Shown here: piece by piece, positions 55,349 to 63,569 of the stretch
Layout of the letters: each line of letters begins with the position of its first letter
Position numbering within the stretch: position 1 is the stretch's first letter
DNA from: Sedimenticola selenatireducens
Lineage (GTDB): Bacteria > Pseudomonadota > Gammaproteobacteria > Chromatiales > Chromatiaceae
Direction of reading: 5' to 3'
Assembly (NCBI RefSeq): GCF_007625115.1
Contig: NZ_VMNH01000005.1
Span: forward strand, 1 to 64,000
Length of the DNA: 64,000 bases
Made by a program: the position numbers and the translations under genes
Notes under the pieces: generated by a model
What the model saw: the letters and a program-made list of their open reading frames with translations, nothing else
What the model was told of the DNA's origin: nothing
Database searches by the model: none

Positions 55349-55513
55349 CTATCTGTAGCGTTGTTCGCTATAAGTCTGATCCTGATCAATTGATATAGTG
55401 TGATCCAGCAGATGAAAATGCACCGCCACTGTGGCTAAGAGGGCTGAACCGATGAGGGATAGCATAATGAGCAGGAAGTCAGGTTTGCGGCGATGGTGAT
55501 GGGATCTGAACAT
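55349..55513 (-). CDS. Small membrane protein, 54 residues
   Basis: A short gene with a full set of signals: a promoter at 55539-55567, GGAGG 5 bases before the ATG at 55513, and a 54-codon frame ending in TAG. The protein has a basic, His-rich N-terminus (MFRSHHHRRKPD), one hydrophobic helix (residues 13-34, FLLIMLSLIGSALLATVAVHF in part) and a polar tail (DQDQTYSEQRYR). By charge the N-terminus should stay in the cytoplasm. No family was recognised. Confidence 0.7.
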   Translation of the reverse strand: MFRSHHHRRKPDFLLIMLSLIGSALLATVAVHFHLLDHTISIDQDQTYSEQRYR

Positions 55514-55538
55514 GGACACCTCCCTCTTTGCCTAATCG

Positions 55539-55567
55539 TCTATAGATTGAATGTCAAAGAGAGTCAA
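55539..55567 (-). promoter_or_regulatory. Promoter of the 54-residue membrane protein
   Basis: On the minus strand TTGACT (55567-55562) and TATAGA (55544-55539) are separated by 17 bases. Transcription would start near 55532, giving a short leader with the strong ribosome site AGGGAGG. The remaining bases up to 55720 show nothing else clear. Confidence 0.6.
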
Positions 55568-55720
55568 ATAGACTGAATACGGAGGAATAATGGAATAATT
55601 ACATAGTGCAGGGATTGATCTACTTCACATCCTCAAGTGGCTGACTGCAGTGAAAATCAATAAATGCGACGCCTCGCACAGGCAAATCTGACCTGCGGCA
55701 CAACAGGACTGAAAATAGCG

Positions 55721-56176
55721 TCAATTGTCACCCCCTTCGGTGGCACCCGCCTCCTCCAGCAGTTTCACTACGGCCATGTACTTTCCCAGATTCGCCCGTT
55801 TCAACGCACCCGCCCCGGCCTTATTTTTTAAATTCACATCGGCCCCGGCCTGTATCAGTGTCATGACGGCAGCCTCATGGCCAAAAGCCGCCGCATCCAT
55901 CAACGCGCTGTTACCCGCCCCATCGACAGCATTTACATCGGCTCCAGACGCCAACAAGGCCTTGATTGTCCGCGCATTACCATTAAACGCCGCCAGCAAC
56001 AGAGCCGGACGCCCGGCGCCATTCTTGGCATTGGCATCAGCCCCTTGAGCCAGCAGAGTTTTGACCTGTTGCTCCTGCCCAAGACTGGCAGCAGCCAACA
56101 AAAACTGATTGGGATCCGCTGACCAGGCATTCAGCGAGACACCAAGGAGAAGAAGTAACAGTAGTCTCATGTACAT
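55721..56176 (-). CDS. Exported ankyrin-repeat protein
   Basis: A 151-residue protein with a signal peptide (ending NAWSA at about residue 20) and about four ankyrin repeats; the units ADVNAVDGAGNSALMDAAA and ADVNLKNKAGAGALKRA are regular. It is probably periplasmic and mediates protein contacts. The ATG at 56176 is chosen because AAGG lies 9 bases upstream; ATGs at 56185 and 56170 are alternatives. It is a single-gene unit; homologues next to catalase genes protect against peroxide in pseudomonads, but no such gene is here. Confidence 0.85.
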   Translation of the reverse strand: MYMRLLLLLLLGVSLNAWSADPNQFLLAAASLGQEQQVKTLLAQGADANAKNGAGRPALLLAAFNGNARTIKALLASGADVNAVDGAGNSALMDAAAFGHEAAVMTLIQAGADVNLKNKAGAGALKRANLGKYMAVVKLLEEAGATEGGDN

Positions 56177-56322
56177 CGGTAACATCCTTGAAAGACTTCA
56201 TCGGCTAAGACGATTACACTAGTGAGCGACCGAACAACAAAAATCTGAAGCCACCAGGTTACCCCTAAGCAGCAGATTTCAGATAAACTTTAGCGGCAGA
56301 ACAAGGCTAAGATCACGCCAAA

Positions 56323-56709
56323 ATGATGACAAAAGCACAACAAAATAGTATTCAAGTAGACGTCAGTACCCACTACATTGAAGGCCAGTCTAATCCGGCG
56401 GAAGATAACTATGTCTTCTCCTACACCATCACCATTCGCAACACAGGCAGTACGGGCGCGCAACTGATCAGCCGCCACTGGTTGATTACGGATGCGGACG
56501 GAGGCGTCCAGGAGGTATTTGGTGAAGGCGTAGTGGGGCAACAACCTTTCTTACAACCCGGCGAGGACTTCAGTTACACCAGCGGCACCAGCATCTCCAC
56601 GCCGGTAGGGACCATGCAAGGAAGCTATCAAATGCGTTCGGAAGCGGGCATTACTTTCGAGGCGCCTATATCGCCTTTCACGCTCGCGATGCCACATATT
56701 CTTCACTGA
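56323..56709 (+). CDS. apaG: ApaG domain protein
   Basis: A 128-residue beta-sandwich (fibronectin-III-like) protein. Segments NYVFSYTITIRNTG, QLISRHWLITDADG, EVFGEGVVGQQP and GTMQGSYQM are hallmarks. Its role is not settled; it accompanies apaH widely. Here a YjdF-like gene lies between apaG and apaH, 11 and 15 bases away, so the three probably form an operon. Confidence 0.95.
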   Translation: MMTKAQQNSIQVDVSTHYIEGQSNPAEDNYVFSYTITIRNTGSTGAQLISRHWLITDADGGVQEVFGEGVVGQQPFLQPGEDFSYTSGTSISTPVGTMQGSYQMRSEAGITFEAPISPFTLAMPHILH

Positions 56710-56720
56710 CCCCCCAAAAG

Positions 56721-57344
56721 ATGCGTATCAAGCAATCAGCTTCCCGTGAACCGGTAATCCTGCTTGTGGCTGTAGCCATCTGCCTGGCGGTGAGTGCAAT
56801 TGACCCGGTAGCTGACCGACTCACATGGTTCCTTGAAACGGTACCGGTGATGATAGGCATATTTCTGCTGCTATGGACAAGAAATACATTCCCGCTTACC
56901 CACCTACTTTACAGATTACTTGCGCTACATGCTCTCATCCTGATGGTGGGGGGTTACTATACATACGCGGAAGTGCCACTGTTCAACTGGCTCCGCGACA
57001 CGCTTGATCTGACTCGAAACCACTATGACCGCGTGGGCCATCTGGCCCAGGGGTTTATTCCGGCAATTCTCACCAGAGAGATCCTCCTGCGACGCTCGCC
57101 ATTACAACAGGATGGCTGGCTATTCCTTGTCGTAACAAGTATTTGCCTCGCCTTCTCGGCCTTTTATGAGATGATCGAATGGTGGACCGCATTGATTAGT
57201 GAGGAGGCGGCTGAAGCCTTCTTGGGTACCCAGGGCGATACATGGGATACTCAGTGGGATATGTTCCTGGCCCTGATTGGTGCATTGTCAGCTCAACGGC
57301 TACTTGGACGAACCCATGATCGACAACTTGCGAAAATGACATGA
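56721..57344 (+). CDS. DUF2238 (YjdF family) membrane protein
   Basis: A 207-residue inner-membrane protein with about six helices. HYDRVGHLAQGFIPAILTRE and AFSAFYEMIEWWTAL are the family's conserved acidic/aromatic stretches, and QGDTWDTQWDM follows. Function unknown. It is inserted between apaG and apaH, which are adjacent in most gammaproteobacteria. Confidence 0.88.
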   Translation: MRIKQSASREPVILLVAVAICLAVSAIDPVADRLTWFLETVPVMIGIFLLLWTRNTFPLTHLLYRLLALHALILMVGGYYTYAEVPLFNWLRDTLDLTRNHYDRVGHLAQGFIPAILTREILLRRSPLQQDGWLFLVVTSICLAFSAFYEMIEWWTALISEEAAEAFLGTQGDTWDTQWDMFLALIGALSAQRLLGRTHDRQLAKMT

Positions 57345-57359
57345 TAGATAGGCAATAAT

Positions 57360-58193
57360 ATGGCGCTGTATGCCATTGGAGATGTGCAGGGCTGTTACAA
57401 AGATCTGTTGCAGCTACTGAAGAAAATTGATTTCAAAGCCGACCGGGATACGCTCTGGTTCGCGGGTGATCTGGTAAACCGCGGCCCGGACTCACTCAAA
57501 ACACTGCGCTTTGTAAAAAATCTGGGCGATGGGGCCATAACTGTACTCGGCAACCACGACCTACACCTGCTCGCCATGTCACAGGGCAACTTGAAGCATG
57601 CCGAAAAAGATCACACCCTTAAGGAAATACTCAAGGCGAAAGACCGTGAAGAGCTGTTGGACTGGTTGCGCCATCGCCCCCTGATGCACCACTGTGAAGA
57701 ACGGGGCTACAGTCTGATTCACGCCGGCCTGCCACCACAATGGGATCTGCCCACGGCACTGAAATGCGCTCATGAAGTTGAAGCTACACTGCGCAGTGAT
57801 GCGGTGGCTGATTTTTGCCAGCAGATGTACGGCAACGAGCCCCACTGTTGGTCAGAAACACTGGAGGGAATTGACCGCTTGCGATTTATTACCAACTGTT
57901 TCACCCGACTGCGTTTTTGCGACAAAGAGGGAAATTTAGCCCTGCGTGAAAAGCGCGCACCGGGTCACCAGGCAGCGAACTACTTACCCTGGTATGAGGT
58001 ACCCAATCGTGCCACACAGGGCAAGCGCATCCTGTTTGGCCACTGGTCTACACTGGGCTATCAAACATGTAATGACACCTGGTGCCTGGATACCGGCTGT
58101 CTCTGGGGGGGTAAATTGACTGCCCTGCAGATTCGCAAGGAGAAGCCTCCACGCCCTCTGCAGGTCTCTTGCAGTGGCTATAGAAAGCCGTAA
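57360..58193 (+). CDS. apaH: Symmetrical bis(5'-nucleosyl)-tetraphosphatase
   Basis: Hydrolyses Ap4A to two ADP and also decaps NpnN-capped RNA. Metal-binding motifs GDVQGCY, GDLVNRGPDS and LGNHDLH near the N-terminus and HAGLPPQWD in the middle are intact. Length is 277. Confidence 0.96.
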   Translation: MALYAIGDVQGCYKDLLQLLKKIDFKADRDTLWFAGDLVNRGPDSLKTLRFVKNLGDGAITVLGNHDLHLLAMSQGNLKHAEKDHTLKEILKAKDREELLDWLRHRPLMHHCEERGYSLIHAGLPPQWDLPTALKCAHEVEATLRSDAVADFCQQMYGNEPHCWSETLEGIDRLRFITNCFTRLRFCDKEGNLALREKRAPGHQAANYLPWYEVPNRATQGKRILFGHWSTLGYQTCNDTWCLDTGCLWGGKLTALQIRKEKPPRPLQVSCSGYRKP

Positions 58194-58264
58194 ATTCAGT
58201 AAGAATTATTTGTTAGTAGTAGGGGTCTGACGCAACCTAACCCCACGAAAAAAACCTGGCTAGA

Positions 58265-58768
58265 TCAGCCGGCGGCACGCTCCAATTCAAGGAAGGTATA
58301 GTCGAATAGATTGCGCTCATCGGACTGATGGGTACTGCGCGCCACCTCCCGCCACTCTTCCTCCGGATAGCTTGGAAAAAAGGCATCCCCCTGCACTGCG
58401 GTATGCACCAGCGTCAGGTAGAGGCGATCAGCTGAAGCAAGCATCTGCCGATACAGATTGGCTCCACCCACTATCATTACTTCATCGACCGGGCCAGCCG
58501 CTGCAAGTGCTTGCTCAATACTGTGAACAACCTGGCAACCCTCAGCCCGATAATTCACATTACCAGTAATCACTATATGCGGCCGATCAGGCAACAGCCC
58601 AGGCAGCGACTCCCAAGTCTTGCGGCCCATAATAATCGGCTTACCTACCGTTAGTTTCTTGAAATGCTGAAGATCGGCCGGCAAACGCCATGGTAGTTGA
58701 TTATCGCATCCAATGACGCGACCCTCATCCATAGCCGCAATAAGCGAAATTTTTGGTGCTTTATTCAT
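58265..58768 (-). CDS. folA: Dihydrofolate reductase
   Basis: Reduces dihydrofolate with NADPH. Motifs ISLIAAMDEGRVIGCDNQLPWRLP, IMGRKTWESL and the GGANLY nucleotide loop are present. Length is 167. It is the last gene of lgt-thyA-folA on the minus strand; ThyA makes its substrate. Confidence 0.96.
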   Translation of the reverse strand: MNKAPKISLIAAMDEGRVIGCDNQLPWRLPADLQHFKKLTVGKPIIMGRKTWESLPGLLPDRPHIVITGNVNYRAEGCQVVHSIEQALAAAGPVDEVMIVGGANLYRQMLASADRLYLTLVHTAVQGDAFFPSYPEEEWREVARSTHQSDERNLFDYTFLELERAAG

Positions 58769-58806
58769 AGCCGATATTTCATCACGAAATGGGTAGTACT
58801 AGTATC

Positions 58807-59601
58807 TCAAACGGCCACCGGCGCTTTAATGTGTGGATGACACTCATAGTCACTCAAGGTGAAATCATCATAGACAAAATCAAACAATGAAGTAACAGCG
58901 GGATTTAGCTGCATCAGAGGTAACGCATACGGCGTCCGCGAAAGCTGAGCGCGCACTTGCTCGAGATGATTTGAATAGAGATGAGCATCCCCAAATGTAT
59001 GCACAAAATCACCCGGCTTAAGCCCTGTCACCTGGGCAATCATCATGGTCAGCAAGGCGTAAGAGGCAATGTTAAAGGGAACGCCTAGAAAGATATCCGC
59101 ACTGCGCTGGTAGAGCTGACAAGAGAGCCGACCCTCCGCCACATAAAACTGAAACAGGCAGTGGCAGGGAGGCAGGGCCATCCGCTCCACATCCGCAGGA
59201 TTCCAGGCGGTCACCATCAAACGGCGCGAATCCGGGTTGTTGCGGATCTGCTCCACCAATTGACTTACCTGATCAATAGAACCGCCATTAGGGGTTGGCC
59301 AGGAGCGCCACTGAGCCCCGTACACAGGCCCCAGATTACCGTCTTCATCCGCCCAATCATCCCAAATACTGACGCCATGTTCTTTCAGATAGCGGATATT
59401 AGTCTCTCCCTTTAGGAACCAGAGCAGTTCATGAATAATAGAACGAAGATGCAATTTTTTGGTTGTAACCATCGGAAATCCATCCGCAAGGTTAAACCGC
59501 ATCTGGTAGCCAAAAACACTCATCGTACCGGTGCCGGTTCTGTCCTCTTTACGAGTACCGTTCTCTAACACATGACGCATAAGGTCTAGATATTGGCGCA
59601 T
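58807..59601 (-). CDS. thyA: Thymidylate synthase
   Basis: Makes dTMP from dUMP and methylene-tetrahydrofolate. The nucleophile Cys is in [12 protein letters not shown], and [20 protein letters not shown] and GDAHLYSNH follow. Length (264) equals the E. coli enzyme. It starts 3 bases after lgt. Confidence 0.97.
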   Translation of the reverse strand: MRQYLDLMRHVLENGTRKEDRTGTGTMSVFGYQMRFNLADGFPMVTTKKLHLRSIIHELLWFLKGETNIRYLKEHGVSIWDDWADEDGNLGPVYGAQWRSWPTPNGGSIDQVSQLVEQIRNNPDSRRLMVTAWNPADVERMALPPCHCLFQFYVAEGRLSCQLYQRSADIFLGVPFNIASYALLTMMIAQVTGLKPGDFVHTFGDAHLYSNHLEQVRAQLSRTPYALPLMQLNPAVTSLFDFVYDDFTLSDYECHPHIKAPVAV

Positions 59602-59604
59602 AAT

Positions 59605-60447
59605 TCAGCCTGTTTGTGTGCGATTTCGAAAAGCCAGCCCGATCAGGACAACCCCTGACAGCAGCATAGGTAATGTCAGAATCTGACCCATCGTGAGCCA
59701 GTCAAAGGCCAGATACCCCAGATGCGCATCTGGCATGCGGACAAACTCAATGGCAAAGCGGAACACCCCATAGCAGATCAGAAACAGCCCTGACACCGCC
59801 ATCGCCGGACGCGGTTTTGCCGAGTAAATCCAGAGAATAAGGAACATGACCACACCCTCCAGGAGGGCCTCGTAGAGCTGATTAGGGTGCAGCGGCGGCG
59901 ACATTAAGGTTCCGGTAGGGAGTTGCAGTTTATCTTGGCACAAAGCAACAAACCGCTCACAGGAGACCTGCATCGCCCAAGGGACAGACCCTGGGCCTCC
60001 CCACAATTCACCATTGATAAAATTTCCGATACGGCCAGCGCCCAGACCGATAGGAATTAGGGGAGCGATAAAGTCGGTTGCCTGAAAAAAGCCTTTTTGA
60101 TGGCGGCGCCCAAACAGCCACATGGCGATCAGCACCCCGATCAGACCACCGTGAAAAGACATGCCACCCTGCCAGATCCGGAGAATAGACAAGGGATCCC
60201 GCTGCAGATCCGCAAAACCGTAGAACAGCACATAGCCAAGCCGCCCACCCAAAACGACGCCCAGGGTGATATAAAACAACAGGTCATCTACTTGCTGAGG
60301 CGTCCAACCCGAGTCAGGCTTGGCTGCTCGTACCCTTCCAAGCCACCAGCCACCCACGAATCCCACGAGATACATGGCACCATACCAATGAACTGCGAGT
60401 GGGCCGATGGAAAACAGCACAGGATCAATTGATGGGTAGGTCAACAT
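59605..60447 (-). CDS. lgt: Prolipoprotein diacylglyceryl transferase
   Basis: First enzyme of lipoprotein maturation, in the inner membrane. About seven helices; the essential Arg lies in [16 protein letters not shown], and [11 protein letters not shown] is the second hallmark. Length is 280. It heads lgt-thyA-folA. Confidence 0.97.
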   Translation of the reverse strand: MLTYPSIDPVLFSIGPLAVHWYGAMYLVGFVGGWWLGRVRAAKPDSGWTPQQVDDLLFYITLGVVLGGRLGYVLFYGFADLQRDPLSILRIWQGGMSFHGGLIGVLIAMWLFGRRHQKGFFQATDFIAPLIPIGLGAGRIGNFINGELWGGPGSVPWAMQVSCERFVALCQDKLQLPTGTLMSPPLHPNQLYEALLEGVVMFLILWIYSAKPRPAMAVSGLFLICYGVFRFAIEFVRMPDAHLGYLAFDWLTMGQILTLPMLLSGVVLIGLAFRNRTQTG

Positions 60448-60570
60448 AGGGCGATATCTTAGGGGTAGGTTTTAAAAAATTCATCTCAAACTTTCATTTA
60501 TGGAAAGCGCTACTATTAACAGATCAATAGACCGCACTGTTCGACCGCCAACTTATCGGAGTGTTCACTC

Positions 60571-60924
60571 ATGAGATTTGCCATCATCTTATTGTTATTC
60601 TTTTCTTGCCCGCTCTTTGCCGGCAATGTGGAAGTCGTTTCAGCCCAGATCGATAAAACCGGCAACGGACATTACCATATCCAGGTTACTCTTCGCCACG
60701 CGGATACAGGATGGGAACACTATGCTAACGCCTGGCGCGTGCTGTCACCCGACGGAAGCATGCTTGGCGAGAGAGTGCTCTATCACCCGCATGTCAACGA
60801 ACAACCTTTTACCCGCACCCTCTCCGGCGTTTCAATTCCTGCAGGAACCGCCTACATTGAGATTGAGGGAGAGGACACAAAACACGGCCCAAGCAAGCAG
60901 CGGCTAAGAATTGAGTTGAAATGA
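60571..60924 (+). CDS. Small exported protein, unknown
   Basis: A 117-residue protein with a signal peptide (MRFAIILLLFFSCPLFA, cleaved near residue 17) and a beta-rich mature part: HYHIQVTLRHADTGWEHYAN, then GERVLYHPHVNEQPFTRTLS, and IEIEGEDTKHG. It reads like a one-domain Ig-like periplasmic protein. GGAG stands 9 bases before the ATG. Function unknown; not part of an obvious operon. Confidence 0.8.
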   Translation: MRFAIILLLFFSCPLFAGNVEVVSAQIDKTGNGHYHIQVTLRHADTGWEHYANAWRVLSPDGSMLGERVLYHPHVNEQPFTRTLSGVSIPAGTAYIEIEGEDTKHGPSKQRLRIELK

Positions 60925-61323
60925 CAAGCGAAAAAAACGACTTGGATCAATTGTTTTGCTTCTTTGTTAATAATTTTGACATGATTTTTTCTGACGGTAG
61001 GGACAGCTTTAGGAAAAAGGGTTATGCTTAGCGAAGGCTGATTATTGTCATAAGATGATAATTTCCTTGGTATTAGTAATTGAATTCACTAATACCCAAT
61101 TAAGTCAGTAATAACTTAATTGGCAGGGGGCTCCTAAACTGACAAAGCTGAAAGGCATTGAACCAAACTTAACCTGAGGTAACTATCTAAGGTCATCCAT
61201 ACCCAAAAAATTTGGCATGGATACGGGAATGTGACCAAGGCCTGAAAAAAAGACCTAAGAATGGTAATCAGTTTAAGAAACAGGAGCTATACTCGTAGTA
61301 GGCAAACAACAGGTTGAAGAAAA
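60925..61323 (+). ncRNA. Structured 400-base region, candidate regulatory RNA/leader of the XRE gene
   Basis: There is no convincing gene in this stretch. Two back-to-back AT-rich inverted repeats occur at 61069-61077/61088-61096 (9 bp) and 61096-61105/61114-61123 (10 bp). They are followed by a domain closed by 61135-61142 with 61268-61275 (8 bp perfect). Inside, 61191-61195 pairs with 61232-61236 around a hairpin (61196-61200/61217-61221 and 61203-61207/61211-61215). The bases 61190-61194 can instead pair with 61252-61256, giving two exclusive folds. This may be a riboswitch-like leader or an operator array; neither is shown. Confidence 0.4.
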
Positions 61324-61662
61324 ATGACTAATGAGAATCCCCAAAACCCCGGGAATCTGGGTCAGCGGATGCGCTTCAGACGCCAGGAAAAAGGATGGAC
61401 ACAGGAGCAACTCGCTGTTCGTGCCGGCACCAATCAGGCCGTTATACAGAAGATTGAGAATGGGAAGAGTCTACGCCCCAGAAAGATCGACCAAATAGCC
61501 GCCGTGTTGGATGTAAATCCCGCTTGGTTGATGTTTGGCGATGAACTGGCCGCATCAATTCCACCTGATGCTATGGCAATAGCCGAGGCATGGCATGCCA
61601 TGCCGGAACCGCACAAATCACGAATCCGCCAAGAGATCATGAATCTCTCATCGACCGATTAA
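61324..61662 (+). CDS. XRE-family helix-turn-helix regulator
   Basis: A 112-residue DNA-binding protein. The HTH domain (about residues 12-70) reads LGQRMRFRRQEKGWTQEQLA, then NQAVIQKIENGKSLRPRKI, then AAVLDVNPAWLMFG. The C-terminal 40 residues form a short helical region (AEAWHAMPEPHKSRIRQE), common in phage-type and stress regulators. No cognate toxin is adjacent, so it is not an obvious antitoxin. Its 400-base leader carries inverted repeats that it might bind. Confidence 0.9.
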   Translation: MTNENPQNPGNLGQRMRFRRQEKGWTQEQLAVRAGTNQAVIQKIENGKSLRPRKIDQIAAVLDVNPAWLMFGDELAASIPPDAMAIAEAWHAMPEPHKSRIRQEIMNLSSTD

Positions 61663-61669
61663 CACTCAC

Positions 61670-61699
61670 CTCCCTTGTGCTGTTATCAGCACAAGGGAG
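61670..61699. terminator. Terminator between XRE gene and rlmI
   Basis: A perfect 12-bp stem (61670-61681 with 61688-61699) with a 6-base loop lies 7 bases after the XRE stop and 6 bases from the rlmI stop on the other strand. The plus-strand tail is TCTTCGTT. It probably ends both convergent transcripts. Confidence 0.7.
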
Positions 61700-61705
61700 T
61701 CTTCG

Positions 61706-62902
61706 TTAAAATGTCGGTAACACCCGAAGATAGAAGCACTTCAGGTAGGCTGTCTCGGCAATGGCCGGGTGAACGGGATGATCTGGCGCCTGAAAACCAC
61801 GTTCCAGCAACTGCAGCGACCTATCAGTATGCCGGGCTGCCTGTTGAATCTCCTGTAACAGTGACGACTCACTCATGTGATGGGAACAGGAAGATGAAAT
61901 CAGCATCCCATCTTTATTCAGCAGTTGCAGTGCCAACTGATTAAGCCGGCGATAAGCCAAAGTTCCCTGTTTAGTGTCTTTTTTACGCTTGATAAAGGCT
62001 GGCGGATCTACCAGCACCACATCAAACCGTTCATTCGCCAACCGCAGTTCACGCAATGCATCGAAGGCATCGCCCTGAAGACCCGCCACACGCTCAGCCA
62101 CACCGTTAAGCTGCGCATTCCCATCGACTGCATCTAACGCACTGCTCGATGCATCGACACAGATCACTTCCGTAGCACCCTTCACCGCCGCCTGCACACC
62201 CCATGCGCCGATATAGCTACAAACATCCAGCACCCTTTTTCCCTGAATATAGGGAATCATACGCCCCCGATTGACCGCCTGATCAAAGAACCAGCCCGTC
62301 TTCTGTCCACCTTGAGATGGCACGTTAAACCGAACACCATGCTCCTCAACCGTCAAGACGTCCGGCCAACCACCCAACGCATCCTCTACATAAGGTGCCA
62401 AGCCCTCAAGCTCTCGAGAGGCGGTGTCGTTTCGAAAAAGCACACCTGCCGGCTTTAACACTTTTTCAACCGCCGCAAGAATATCCGACTTCATCCGCTC
62501 CATGCCGGCCGTGGTGATCTGAATGACCAAGTAATCACCAAAACGATCGATTACCAATCCAGGTAGACCATCACTCTCTCCAAACACCAGTCGGTAAAAC
62601 GGCTGTGTATAAAGCCGCTCCCGCAGACTCAAGGCCACTTTAAGCCGATGAACCATGAGTGAACCATTAACCGGATGCTTATGATCACGACTGACTATTC
62701 GCGCGCTAATCAGTGAGTGCGGATTCACATACCCAGTACCAAGCAACTTCCCTTTATCATTAAAAATCTCAACCAGCTGACCGGGCTCCATACCTTGCAA
62801 AGGTGTTACAGCCGTATCGATTTCATTACTGTAAATCCAGCAGTGACCCGCCCGTAAGCGTCGGTCTTCATTTTTCTTCAATCGTAAAGGCGCAAAAGTC
62901 AT
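61706..62902 (-). CDS. rlmI: 23S rRNA (cytosine-C5)-methyltransferase RlmI-like
   Basis: A 398-residue SAM methyltransferase of the RlmI/RlmK family. A PUA-type RNA-binding domain is at the N-terminus (RLKKNEDRRLRAGHCWIYSNEI), followed by FGESDGLPGLVIDRFGDYLV, the SAM loop VLDVCSYIGAWGV and the motif LVDPPAFIKRKKD. RlmI methylates C1962 in E. coli. Divergent from the PadR gene. Confidence 0.9.
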   Translation of the reverse strand: MTFAPLRLKKNEDRRLRAGHCWIYSNEIDTAVTPLQGMEPGQLVEIFNDKGKLLGTGYVNPHSLISARIVSRDHKHPVNGSLMVHRLKVALSLRERLYTQPFYRLVFGESDGLPGLVIDRFGDYLVIQITTAGMERMKSDILAAVEKVLKPAGVLFRNDTASRELEGLAPYVEDALGGWPDVLTVEEHGVRFNVPSQGGQKTGWFFDQAVNRGRMIPYIQGKRVLDVCSYIGAWGVQAAVKGATEVICVDASSSALDAVDGNAQLNGVAERVAGLQGDAFDALRELRLANERFDVVLVDPPAFIKRKKDTKQGTLAYRRLNQLALQLLNKDGMLISSSCSHHMSESSLLQEIQQAARHTDRSLQLLERGFQAPDHPVHPAIAETAYLKCFYLRVLPTF

Positions 62903-62959
62903 AGCAGGATTTCCAGGTGGTCATAGATGGGTAACAGAGCGAGCGCAAGACTAGCAGAT

Positions 62960-62989
62960 TTGACAAGCCAGCGCCTCATTATTTATATT
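62960..62989 (+). promoter_or_regulatory. Promoter of the PadR-efflux operon
   Basis: A perfect -35 TTGACA (62960-62965) is followed after 18 bases by TATATT (62984-62989). Transcription would start near 62996, 28 bases before the ATG at 63024. Confidence 0.75.
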
Positions 62990-62992
62990 GAG

Positions 62993-63018
62993 CCGACATA
63001 TAACGATCCGATATATAT
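62993..63018 (+). promoter_or_regulatory. Possible PadR operator overlapping the start of transcription
   Basis: Two near-identical units, CCGACATATA and CCGATATATA, occur head-to-tail at 62993-63002 and 63008-63017, with an AT-rich core that also reads as an imperfect palindrome. They overlap the expected +1, a position suited to autorepression. The match to a known PadR site was not established. Confidence 0.45.
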
Positions 63019-63023
63019 TAACA

Positions 63024-63569
63024 ATGAATACCAATCACCTCTGCCTCGGGATATTGAGTCTCGGCGATGCCAGTGGATACGAGATAAAAAAGGCCTTTGA
63101 AGAGACCTTCAGCCATTTTCAGGCAACCAGTTTTGGCTCTATCTACCCCGCTCTTGCAAAGTTAACCGAACAGGGATTGGTCAGCTTCCATGAAGAGACC
63201 CAGGAAAAACGCCCGACAAAAAAAGTGTTTACCATCACCCAAGAGGGTCAAGCCCATTTCTATCAGACGCTGTTGAAAGCGGAACCTACAGAGCAGTATC
63301 GCAGTGACTTCCTCTTCCTGATGATGTTTGCCCACCTGATGCCACGGGAGCATATTGAGGCACTACTGAACAAGCAGACTGACCACCTTAAAATGGAACT
63401 TGGCATCCTGGAAAGAATCATTACTGAATGCCAAACGCTAACACCTGGTATGCGCTTTACCCTGGAGTACGGAATCATCGGAAATCGGGCCTTGTTGGAA
63501 CTGATGCAACAACGCAGCATGCCATTAATCGAAGAGATCGACGCGGCAAGGAGCCCGCAAGCGCTATGA
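63024..63569 (+). CDS. PadR-family transcriptional regulator
   Basis: A 181-residue regulator. The winged helix (about residues 5-80) has LGILSLGDASGYEIKKAFEE and SFGSIYPALAKLTEQGLVSF, both typical of PadR, and the C-terminal half is the helical dimerisation domain (PadR-C4 type). Such regulators usually repress an adjacent efflux operon. The stop overlaps the start of the adaptor gene (ATGA). The ATG at 63024 is preferred to the upstream in-frame codon at 62988, which lies within the promoter. Confidence 0.9.
   Translation: MNTNHLCLGILSLGDASGYEIKKAFEETFSHFQATSFGSIYPALAKLTEQGLVSFHEETQEKRPTKKVFTITQEGQAHFYQTLLKAEPTEQYRSDFLFLMMFAHLMPREHIEALLNKQTDHLKMELGILERIITECQTLTPGMRFTLEYGIIGNRALLELMQQRSMPLIEEIDAARSPQAL

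Noticed and set aside
61324-61662. XRE protein as the antitoxin of a toxin-antitoxin pair
   Set aside because: No small toxin gene lies next to it: rlmI is convergent downstream and a structured non-coding region is upstream.
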